DNA of 7,105 nucleotides from Alphaproteobacteria bacterium (lineage in GTDB: Bacteria; Pseudomonadota; Alphaproteobacteria; ATCC43930; CGMCC-115725), in NCBI GenBank assembly GCA_030039815.1, contig JASHUW010000221.1, positions 1 through 7,105 of the forward strand, written 5' to 3'. Positions 1 through 5,652 of this stretch are shown piece after piece. How positions within the stretch are numbered: the first letter of the stretch is position 1; each line of letters starts with the position of its first letter. Both the position numbers and the translations under genes were made by a program. The notes below the pieces were generated by a model. That model did not search any database, had not been told where the DNA came from, and saw only the letters and a list, made by a program, of their open reading frames with translations.

Positions 1-9
1 CTATGGCGC

Positions 10-42
10 AACTTCCTAATCTTTTCGGGAAAACTTCCCGAT
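10..42. promoter_or_regulatory. Direct repeats and inverted repeat upstream of the kinase gene (candidate operator)
   Basis: Two copies of AACTTCCnnAT lie at 10-20 and 32-42, matching at 9 of 11 positions, with starts exactly 22 bp apart (about two helical turns, so on the same DNA face). The second copy overlaps a perfect inverted repeat, TCGGGAA (25-31), a 3-base spacer, then TTCCCGA (35-41). Same-face repeats before a two-component operon would suit a dimeric NarL-type regulator, possibly the one encoded at 1503-2177, but that is inference. The inverted repeat could instead be the terminator hairpin of a gene left of the window; T-rich DNA flanks it only when read on the - strand. I found no convincing -35/-10 pair between here and the kinase start. 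Confidence 0.35.
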
Positions 43-144
43 TGGGCCATTTGCCTCGGATCGTTGCGCCGGCGTGTATCAATCCGGGACACCGCGTGGC
101 ATCCTCGCGCGCGGCGGCGCCGATGCGGCGCCCGGGGGCTCCTG

Positions 145-1506
145 ATGCCGTTGCGATTCCGCCTGATTGTCCTTGTCGGCGCCGCGCTGTTGGCGGGACT
201 TGTGCTCGGCTGCGCGGCGACGCTGATCAACGCCTCGCGCTCGGTGCAGAACGAGATGCGCTCGGCTCTGCTGGTCGCCGAACAGACGGTAGACGACGTG
301 GTGTCGCAGATCGGCGGGTCACGCAACCCGCAGCGCGATCTTGCCGACCTGGTCGCCTCGTTCAAGGGCAACCGGCACCTTCGCGTCTCGGTGATCGATA
401 ACGGCGCCGCCGAGCAGGTCAACCCCGTCAACGATCACCGACCGTTCGGCGGTGTCCCGCGCTGGTTCATCCGCTTGATCGGCGTTGCGCCCGAGACGCA
501 TCGTATCCCGGTGATGCTGAGCGGTCAGCCGCTCGGCACGGTGGTGATCGAAACGGAGCCGCGTAACGAAATCCTCGAAGTGTGGAACGAGCTGAGCGCC
601 GGCCTTGTCGTGCTCGTCATCTTCGCCGCCGCGACGATCCCGTTGATCTACCTGTCGATCGGGCGCGCGCTGCGACCGCTTGATCGTCTCGCTGCGGCGA
701 TGGAGCAATTCGGCGAAGGCGACTTCGCGATCCGGGTCGGCGACCGATTGGCTCCCGAGCTGATACGGCTGCGCGACAGTTTCAACCGCATGGCGGCCCG
801 GCTCGACGCAGCCGACGCCGATAATCGCCGGCTTCACGAGCAGCTGCTTACCCTCCAGGAGGAAGAGCGCGGCGACATCGCGCGCGATTTGCACGACGAG
901 GTCGGCCCGTTTCTCTTCGCGATGAACGTCGACATCGCCAACGCGGCGCGGCTGCTGAAAGAAGGGCGTGCGGCAGAGTTGCCGTCGCATATCCAGTCGG
1001 CTGCCGAGGCCGCGCGCCACCTGCAGCGGCTCGTGCGCGGCATGCTGGGGCGCTTGCGGCCGATCGGTCTGGCCGAGTTCGGCCTCGGCGAGGCGGTTGG
1101 TCGGCTCGTCGAGTTCTGGCGCCGGCGCTATCCCAAGGTCGAATACCGGGTGCGCATCGCGCCTGGCTGCGAAAATCTCGGTGAGCCGACTGATACGGTC
1201 GTCTACCGTATTGTGCAGGAATGCCTCAGCAATGCGCTGCGCCACGGGAAGCCGAGCTTTATTGCAATCTCGGTCGATCGCGACGCGGATGGCGACGCGA
1301 TCGTCGACGTCGCCGATGACGGGCCGGGGCTGCGCGACGAGCCGGCGCTGGGCTATGGCCTCATCGGCATGCGCGAGCGCGTCACCGCGATGGGTGGCCG
1401 GCTCATCTTCGCCAACCGGGCGGCGGGCGGGCTTTCTGTCCGCGCCTGGCTTCCGTCACCCGCCGCCACCGTGGCGGAGCAGGCGCGAGCGGAGGCCGTG
1501 CGGTGA
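145..1506 (+). CDS. Membrane sensor histidine kinase, HisKA_3 (NarX/UhpB/DesK) type
   Basis: A 453-residue inner-membrane kinase that should sense a signal with its periplasmic part, autophosphorylate on histidine and pass phosphate to the response regulator encoded next. Visible order: transmembrane helix about 8-28; periplasmic segment about 29-149; second transmembrane helix about 150-173; HAMP linker about 174-227 (ALRPLDRLAAAMEQFGEGD region); HisKA_3 dimerisation domain about 228-306 with the phosphoacceptor His250 in IARDLHDEVGPFL; HATPase domain about 350-436 with N-box QECLSNALRHG (Asn363), G1 DDGPG (391-395) and G2 GYGLIGM (403-409). All catalytic motifs look intact. ATG 145 is chosen because it gives a short basic N-terminus directly before the first membrane helix. 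The reading frame has no stop back to base 1, and a TTG start at 64 would add 27 Arg-rich residues that look non-coding. The ribosome site is weak (GGGGG at 134-138). The ligand is unknown; the periplasmic segment matches no sensor domain I can name. Confidence 0.93.
   Translation: MPLRFRLIVLVGAALLAGLVLGCAATLINASRSVQNEMRSALLVAEQTVDDVVSQIGGSRNPQRDLADLVASFKGNRHLRVSVIDNGAAEQVNPVNDHRPFGGVPRWFIRLIGVAPETHRIPVMLSGQPLGTVVIETEPRNEILEVWNELSAGLVVLVIFAAATIPLIYLSIGRALRPLDRLAAAMEQFGEGDFAIRVGDRLAPELIRLRDSFNRMAARLDAADADNRRLHEQLLTLQEEERGDIARDLHDEVGPFLFAMNVDIANAARLLKEGRAAELPSHIQSAAEAARHLQRLVRGMLGRLRPIGLAEFGLGEAVGRLVEFWRRRYPKVEYRVRIAPGCENLGEPTDTVVYRIVQECLSNALRHGKPSFIAISVDRDADGDAIVDVADDGPGLRDEPALGYGLIGMRERVTAMGGRLIFANRAAGGLSVRAWLPSPAATVAEQARAEAVR
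1491..1495 (+). promoter_or_regulatory. Ribosome binding site that fixes the GTG start of the response regulator
   Basis: GGAGG ends 7 bases before GTG 1503. It lies inside the last codons of the kinase gene and supports the GTG start with the 4-base GTGA overlap, implying translational coupling. Confidence 0.75.
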
Positions 1507-2177
1507 CCCTCAAACTGCTGATCGTCGACGATCATCCGATCGTGCGCTCCGGGCTGCGCCGGCTGCTCGCCGCGGAAGACCGGCCGGAGATCGCCGAGGC
1601 CGCGAGCGGCCAGGAGGCGATCAGCAAGTTTCGCGAATTCCGGCCCGATCTGGTCATCCTCGACCTCAACCTGCCGGGGATCGGCGGCCTTGAGGTGCTC
1701 GGGCGGCTGCGCATCGAGAACCCGAAGGTCCGGGTCCTTGTCGTCAGCATGTATGACAACCCGATCTACGTCGCCCGGGTTCTCGAGGCCGGCGCGCAAG
1801 GCTATGTCAGCAAGAACGCGCCGCCCGAGCAGATGCTCGAAGCGGTGCGGCGCGTCGCGACCGGCCGCAGCTATATCGAGCCGGAGATGGCCCAGGAGCT
1901 CGCCATCGGCAATATTCGCTCGTCTTCCGATCCGCTGAGCCGTCTGTCGCCGCGCGACATCGAGATCCTGCGCCTCTTGGCCGACGGTAGCACCCTGACC
2001 GAGATCGCCGAGGCGATCGGCGTCAGCTACAAAACCGTGGCCAACCAATGCAGCCAACTCAAGGCCAAGCTGGCGACACCGCGCATGGCCGATCTGATCC
2101 GTATCGCGATCTCGTCCGGACTCGGCCGCGGCGACCCGCGAGTCGACGGCCGGCTTCGCCCGGACGGCGCGCCTTAA
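1503..2177 (+). CDS. NarL/FixJ-family response regulator (REC + LuxR-type HTH)
   Basis: A 224-residue cytoplasmic transcription regulator and the evident partner of the kinase it overlaps. Receiver domain, residues about 3-120: acidic pocket Asp9-Asp10 in IVDDHP, phosphoacceptor Asp54 in VILDLNLPG, switch Ser82 in VVSMYD, and conserved Lys104 in GYVSKNA. A linker of about 25 residues follows. The LuxR-type DNA-binding domain spans about 147-203, starting SRLSPRDIEILRLLADG; the recognition helix is within VSYKTVANQCSQLKAKL. Length and layout are those of NarL/FixJ regulators and no key residue is missing. The Ala/Gly/Arg/Asp-rich tail after about residue 205 is probably disordered. The GTG start is supported by GGAGG 7 bases upstream. 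Target genes cannot be read from the sequence; its own promoter (repeats at 10-42) and the convergent transporter operon are reasonable candidates, by inference only. Confidence 0.95.
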   Translation: MTLKLLIVDDHPIVRSGLRRLLAAEDRPEIAEAASGQEAISKFREFRPDLVILDLNLPGIGGLEVLGRLRIENPKVRVLVVSMYDNPIYVARVLEAGAQGYVSKNAPPEQMLEAVRRVATGRSYIEPEMAQELAIGNIRSSSDPLSRLSPRDIEILRLLADGSTLTEIAEAIGVSYKTVANQCSQLKAKLATPRMADLIRIAISSGLGRGDPRVDGRLRPDGAP

Positions 2178-2208
2178 GCGCGGCGCACCACCGGCGAACC
2201 CGATCCTT
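2168..2208. other. Convergent intergenic gap with only a weak hairpin
   Basis: The regulator stops at 2177 and the oppositely oriented permease stops at 2209, leaving 31 bp between them. CGCGC (2168-2172) can pair with GCGCG (2178-2182) around CTTAA, or GCGCC (2169-2173) with GGCGC (2182-2186), giving a 5-bp GC stem that overlaps the regulator's stop. There is no T-tract on either strand, so it is at most a poor bidirectional terminator. Read-through into the opposite gene, or Rho-dependent ending, seems possible. Confidence 0.2.
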
Positions 2209-3096
2209 CTAGCCCTTGACCCCGCCCATCGTCAGGCCGGCGGTCATCTTGCCGCGGAACAGGTAGTAGATGATGACCGGCGGGATCGCGTATACGACCG
2301 CCGTCGCCATCATGTAGTTCCACGGCGACTCGTCGCTGTTGAGGAACTGCGCGAGCGCCACCGGCACGGTCATGCTGCGTTTGTTCGACAGCAGCAGGAA
2401 CTGATACAAGTATTCGTTCCAGGCCAGGAGCAGCGCATAAGTGCCGACCGCGACCAGCGCGGGTGCCATCAGCGGCAGATAGATGCGGAAATAGACCTGG
2501 ATCGGCGAGGCGCCGTCGATCCGTGCCGCTTCGTCGAGTTCGAACGGGATGCTCCGCCCGTATTGCTGGAAGATGAAGATCGCATAGGGTGTGGCGAAGG
2601 TGACCTCGACAGCGATGATCGACCAGACATTGTTGCCGAGGCCGTAGCTCTGCATGATCCGGTAGAACGGGATCGCCAGGAACGAGGCCGGGACGAGATA
2701 GGTCATCAGCGCCGCGTTGGTCAGCAGCCAGCCGTGGCGGATGCGCATCCGACCGATCGAGTAGCTCACCATCGAGCCGATGCCGAGCGTCAGGAACACC
2801 GTCCAGAAGCCGATATAGATGCTGTTGGCGTACTGGTGCCAGAAATATTCGAGATACCAGTAACCCTCGGACAGGACGATCCAGTAGCTTACGGCGGACG
2901 CATCCGACGGCCAGATATTCGAGCTGAAGACGTCGGCGTGAGACGACAGCGAGACCATCACCATGTTGTAGAGGGGCGCCAGCGTCCAGATGATGAGGAC
3001 CACGGCCAGCGCCAGCGCCGCCATCTCGCCCCACACCCGCCGCCGCTTGTAATTCGGCCGGCGAGCCGGGGCGCCCTGCGCGGTGACCGCGGTCAC
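2209..3096 (-). CDS. ABC sugar importer permease, MalG-like (CUT1 family)
   Basis: A 295-residue inner-membrane subunit that, with the MalF-like protein encoded just upstream, should form the channel of a carbohydrate-type ABC importer. Six membrane segments are visible at about 24-50, 93-115, 127-148, 158-180, 209-233 and 262-282. The cytoplasmic EAA loop that docks onto the ATPase is clear: ELDEAARIDGASPIQVYFRIYLP, with Glu189-Ala-Ala, Gly195 and Leu207-Pro208. The C-terminus GLTMGGVKG is typical of MalG-type permeases. The GTG start overlaps the stop of the preceding gene by four bases (GTGA) and has a GGAGGT ribosome site 6 bases upstream. It is the last gene of the operon: 31 bp further on is the stop of the convergent response regulator, so no ATPase gene follows. 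The substrate cannot be told from the permease alone. Confidence 0.95.
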   Translation of the reverse strand: MTAVTAQGAPARRPNYKRRRVWGEMAALALAVVLIIWTLAPLYNMVMVSLSSHADVFSSNIWPSDASAVSYWIVLSEGYWYLEYFWHQYANSIYIGFWTVFLTLGIGSMVSYSIGRMRIRHGWLLTNAALMTYLVPASFLAIPFYRIMQSYGLGNNVWSIIAVEVTFATPYAIFIFQQYGRSIPFELDEAARIDGASPIQVYFRIYLPLMAPALVAVGTYALLLAWNEYLYQFLLLSNKRSMTVPVALAQFLNSDESPWNYMMATAVVYAIPPVIIYYLFRGKMTAGLTMGGVKG

Positions 3097-4010
3097 AGCT
3101 GCACCTCCGAGGTGCGCAGCTTATGCATCAGCGTGATCACCAACGGGATCATCAGCGGCAGGGCCGACAACACCGCCGCGACACCGAGCTCGGGCCGGGC
3201 GATCTCGAACGCATCGCGGATGCCCAGCGTCGCCAGCACATGCGTCGACAGCGCCGGTCCGCCGCCCGAGATGAAATAGGCCGTGTTGAAATCGCCGAGC
3301 GTGAAGATCGTCGAGAGCAGCGTGCACACCAGGTAGAGATTGGCGAGCAGCGGCATGCTCACATGCACGAAGCGCCTGATGCCGGTCGCTCCGTCAACCT
3401 CTGCCGCCTCGTACAGCTCGGTCGGGATCGCCATCCGGCCGGCGAGCAGGATCACGGTCCAGAACGGCATGTTCTTCCAGATGTACGAGACGATCACCGA
3501 CCCGAGCGCCAGCCAGCGCGTCGTGTCGAGCCAGCCGGGCCCATCGACGTGGAAAACGTCCCAAAGCGCGTTATTGACCAAACCCCACTGGGTGTTGAGC
3601 ATCCAGTGGATCGAGATGAAGGTGGGAAGCGCTGGCACCGCCCAGGGCAGCACGTAGATCATCAAAAGGCCTTTGACCCACCAGCCCTTGCGCATGAAGA
3701 AGCCCGACAACAGCAACGCGAAGAACATCTTCACGTTGACGCCGATGACCAGGTACAGAATGGTGTTGACCACCGTTTCCTGATAGATCGGGTCATGGAC
3801 GAGCTCGAGGTAGAGCGCCGGTTTGTGTCCCAGCCATAGCCCGTACAGGACGGGATAAACGACAAAGGCAAGGAACACCGCGATATAGGGGATGCAGAAG
3901 GCAATTGCCCATGCATACTCTGAGCCCTGCAGGCCGCCGCGCAGACTGCGCAAACGCGAGCGCCGCCCCAGTACGGGGCGGCCGGCCTCGATGACCGATA
4001 CGGATGCCAT
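3093..4010 (-). CDS. ABC sugar importer permease, MalF-like (CUT1 family)
   Basis: A 305-residue inner-membrane channel subunit pairing with the MalG-like permease. Hydrophobic segments are visible at about 33-60, 80-105, 113-137, 168-190, 219-245 and 275-295; the protein is short compared with enteric MalF and lacks its large periplasmic loop, as is usual for CUT1 permeases of the UgpA/LacF kind. The EAA loop reads ELYEAAEVDGATGIRRFVHVSMP, with Glu201-Ala-Ala, Gly207 and Met219-Pro220. The ATG start has AGAGG 5 bases upstream (complement of 4016-4020) and lies 14 bases after the stop of the binding-protein gene. The end overlaps the next permease by four bases. This spacing argues for one transcript and coupled translation of all three genes. 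Confidence 0.95.
   Translation of the reverse strand: MASVSVIEAGRPVLGRRSRLRSLRGGLQGSEYAWAIAFCIPYIAVFLAFVVYPVLYGLWLGHKPALYLELVHDPIYQETVVNTILYLVIGVNVKMFFALLLSGFFMRKGWWVKGLLMIYVLPWAVPALPTFISIHWMLNTQWGLVNNALWDVFHVDGPGWLDTTRWLALGSVIVSYIWKNMPFWTVILLAGRMAIPTELYEAAEVDGATGIRRFVHVSMPLLANLYLVCTLLSTIFTLGDFNTAYFISGGGPALSTHVLATLGIRDAFEIARPELGVAAVLSALPLMIPLVITLMHKLRTSEVQL
3103..3108 (-). promoter_or_regulatory. Ribosome binding site that fixes the GTG start of the MalG-like permease
   Basis: On the - strand this reads GGAGGT, a near-perfect Shine-Dalgarno sequence, 6 bases before the GTG at 3096. It sits within the last codons of the MalF-like gene and supports the GTG start. Confidence 0.8.
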
Positions 4011-4024
4011 GTGCGCCTCTTAGC

Positions 4025-5401
4025 CTAGCTCTGGACGATCGGGTACTTGCCGAGGATCGCGTCGATCTTCTTGAACGCCGCATCGGCCGCCGCCTCCGGC
4101 GCCGTGCCGTTGCGGATGATGTCGGCCTCGGCCGCGCCCCAGACTTGCTGAGCGTTGACCTCGGCCCAACCGGGATTGAACACCATCCAGTTTGGCACGG
4201 TCTCGGAAAGCAAGCCTTCAGTGACATAGGCCTTGCGGTGCGGATCAGCCATCCAGAACGGGTCGCTCTTGACCAGGGACGGCACCGCCGGCAGCCAGCG
4301 GCCCAGCCCCTCTTTCAGGAATGCGTTTGTCACTTGGGGCTGGATCACGTACTTCATGAAGTCCTTGGCGACCTCCACGTTCTTGGCCCCCTTGGGGATG
4401 AACGCCGCGCCGACCCCGAGCTGCGCCGCGTTTGGTTTGCCATCATTGCGGTTTGGCAGCGGGAGGGTGGCGATGTCGTCGTATTGTTCCTTGTCGTGGT
4501 AGAGCGCGACCTCGGTCGAGATCGTACCATCGAAATCCATCACAAACAGCTTCGAGTGGAAGGCGTTGTTGTCGTCGGCGTCGTTCCAGCTCAGCGCGCC
4601 TGAGGGCACATAGCCGCCCTTGTAGGCGTCGGTAATATACTTCAATGACTTGGCAACTGCTTCCTTGATTTTCGGATCATCAAGGTGGGCCTTGCCATCT
4701 TTGGTCACGATGTCGTTACCGCCATTTGCGATGAGAAAACCGGCAAACATGTTGTTGCCGTCGGCCGGACCGGTGGTCGTGCATTGCAAGCCCATCGCGT
4801 AGATGTTGCGTGTCGTCTCACGCAGCTTCGCCTGCATCGGCTTGAAAAAGTCCCAGAACGCATCCCAGGTCTTCGGCGCATCGGCCAGCTTGAAGCCGGC
4901 CTTCTCGACCAGCGAATTCCACACATGAAACGGGATGACCGCGGTCTTGAACGGGATCATATAGATCCCGCGCTTCTTGGTGGCGTTGTTGTAATATTGC
5001 GTCGCAAGATAGACCGACGGCGAATACTGATCCTTTTGGGTGTCGACTACGTCGCCGACTTCGATGACCTTGTCGTCCCAGGCATTCTGCGGAACAAAAA
5101 TCTGGTCATTGATATCGTGCGAAATCAGGTCCGGCACGTCGCCGCTGGTCAACGCCGACACGATCTTCTGCGAGAGCGGCGCGAACGGTACGAGGCTGTA
5201 ATCGATCGTGTTGCCGCTCTGCTTCTGGTAGTCCTCGACCATCTTGCGGAATGCTGCGTCCTCTTCGGGCACGAAACCTTGGGTCCACCACACCGTTGCG
5301 GTCGATGCCGCGGCATTGGCGATAAAGGGGCGCGCGAGCGTTCCGGCCGCGGCCACCGCCAGCGAATTGCGTAGAACCGACCGTCTGGTGATTATCGTCA
5401 T
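4025..5401 (-). CDS. ABC importer solute-binding protein, copy 1 (CUT1 type, Tat-type signal)
   Basis: A 458-residue periplasmic protein that should capture a sugar or similar solute and present it to the two permeases encoded immediately downstream. The N-terminus MTIITRRSVLRNSLAVAAAG carries a twin-arginine motif (Arg6-Arg7) before a moderately hydrophobic stretch, with likely cleavage near the ANA-AA at about 30; this suggests export by the Tat system. The mature part has the UgpB/MalE-like (SBP_bac) layout: WWTQGF at 38-43, where tryptophans may stack on a sugar ring, TSGDVPDL, WNDADDNNAFH at 272-282, DGTISTEVA, and a conserved C-terminal DPHRKAYV. ATG 5401 is chosen because it aligns with the paralogue's start and has AGGA 7 bases upstream. 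ATG 5407, two codons earlier, is possible (AGGG at 6 bases); the frame also opens further upstream without support. It is clearly a paralogue of 5653-7020. The ligand is unknown. Confidence 0.95.
   Translation of the reverse strand: MTIITRRSVLRNSLAVAAAGTLARPFIANAAASTATVWWTQGFVPEEDAAFRKMVEDYQKQSGNTIDYSLVPFAPLSQKIVSALTSGDVPDLISHDINDQIFVPQNAWDDKVIEVGDVVDTQKDQYSPSVYLATQYYNNATKKRGIYMIPFKTAVIPFHVWNSLVEKAGFKLADAPKTWDAFWDFFKPMQAKLRETTRNIYAMGLQCTTTGPADGNNMFAGFLIANGGNDIVTKDGKAHLDDPKIKEAVAKSLKYITDAYKGGYVPSGALSWNDADDNNAFHSKLFVMDFDGTISTEVALYHDKEQYDDIATLPLPNRNDGKPNAAQLGVGAAFIPKGAKNVEVAKDFMKYVIQPQVTNAFLKEGLGRWLPAVPSLVKSDPFWMADPHRKAYVTEGLLSETVPNWMVFNPGWAEVNAQQVWGAAEADIIRNGTAPEAAADAAFKKIDAILGKYPIVQS
4223..4247. 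repeat. 25-bp exact direct repeat shared with 5851-5875
   Basis: Identical 25-base blocks occur at 4223-4247 and 5851-5875, at the same place in both binding-protein genes (coding for the DPHRKAYV region on the - strand). They are a remnant of the gene duplication and a possible site for homologous recombination between copies; not a mobile-element repeat. Confidence 0.85.
4563..4589. repeat. 27-bp exact direct repeat shared with 6191-6217
   Basis: Identical 27-base blocks lie at 4563-4589 and 6191-6217, encoding the same WNDADDNNA segment in both binding proteins. Identity at wobble positions too suggests a fairly recent duplication, local gene conversion or strong codon preference. The flanking bases differ again at once. 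Confidence 0.85.
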
Positions 5402-5472
5402 TCCCATTTCCTTCCCTACAGGACGGCAACTGCCGCCTCCAAGCCGCCCTCCTGCGGCGGTCCCGGCGGCGG

Positions 5473-5501
5473 AATATAAGGCGAGCATTCTATCGGCTCA
5501 A
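5473..5501 (-). promoter_or_regulatory. Sigma70-like promoter candidate for binding-protein copy 1 and the permeases
   Basis: On the - strand TTGAGC (complement of 5496-5501; 4 of 6 to TTGACA) is followed after exactly 17 bp by TATATT (complement of 5473-5478; 5 of 6 to TATAAT). Transcription would start near 5466, about 65 nt before ATG 5401. Three CGAT tetramers on the - strand (plus-strand ATCG at 5492, 5501 and 5507) surround the -35 element and might be part of an operator, though such short repeats are weak evidence. The position in the AT-richer part of the spacer supports the call; the promoter has not been shown experimentally. Confidence 0.5.
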
Positions 5502-5581
5502 TCGTTATCGCATTACAGAGTTGCAATGAAATCAAAGCGAGTAAATGTGTCGCGGCAGCGCGTCGGTGAACGCTTGTTCGC

Positions 5582-5619
5582 CTGCGTCCGCGCATTGGGT
5601 GAAGCCGCGTCGGCCGCAG
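5582..5619 (-). terminator. Imperfect stem-loop after binding-protein copy 2 (attenuator or RNA-stabilising hairpin)
   Basis: CTGCG/CGCAG arms (5582-5586 and 5615-5619) continue, after a 1x1 mismatch, as CCG/CGG and, after a one-base bulge, as CGC/GCG, giving about 11 bp around a 13-base loop, 34 bp past the copy-2 stop. No T-tract follows on the - strand, so it is not a classic intrinsic terminator. It could be a stabilising or partly terminating intercistronic hairpin, as known between malE and malF in enteric bacteria. GC-rich DNA makes such stems by chance fairly often. Confidence 0.3.
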
Positions 5620-5652
5620 AGCTGCATCGGGCGGTGTCCGATCCTCGCTCTC

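Larger units (their letters stand above)
5402..5652. other. 251-bp intergenic region between the two binding-protein genes
   Basis: This is the only sizeable non-coding stretch between genes of the transporter operon. Read on the - strand it begins with about 33 bp after the copy-2 stop, then an imperfect stem-loop (5582-5619), a relatively AT-rich part (about 5470-5545) in an otherwise GC-rich window, a promoter candidate (5473-5501), and a leader with the copy-1 ribosome site. No confident gene is seen on either strand. Confidence 0.7.

Noticed and set aside
3..401. + strand open frame of 132 residues at the left edge
   Set aside because: Overlaps the kinase start in another frame; Arg/Pro/Ala-rich product with no domain and no ribosome site visible.
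319..1245. Long - strand open frame of 308 residues opposite the kinase gene
   Set aside because: It is antisense to a kinase with all catalytic motifs, has an unnatural composition rich in Arg, Asp, Ala and His, and matches no family. Long antisense frames are common in GC-rich DNA.
1463..1477. 15-bp palindrome CCGCCAC-C-GTGGCGG near the end of the kinase gene
   Set aside because: Explained by the Ala-Ala-Thr-Val-Ala codons in GC-rich DNA; lies within coding sequence with no T-tract, so not called an operator or terminator.
1353..2057. - strand open frame of 234 residues opposite the regulator
   Set aside because: Composition shadow of the response regulator; no ribosome site or recognisable domain.
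2563..3839. Two + strand open frames opposite the permease genes (2563-3279 and 3123-3839, 238 residues each)
   Set aside because: Asp/Arg/His/Gln-rich products typical of the reverse strand of membrane-protein genes; the permeases on the - strand have clear EAA loops and coupled starts.
5443..5470. GCCGCC...GGCGGC inverted repeat in the leader of binding-protein copy 1
   Set aside because: Simple GC-rich runs that pair in several alternative ways; no riboswitch-like architecture could be recognised.
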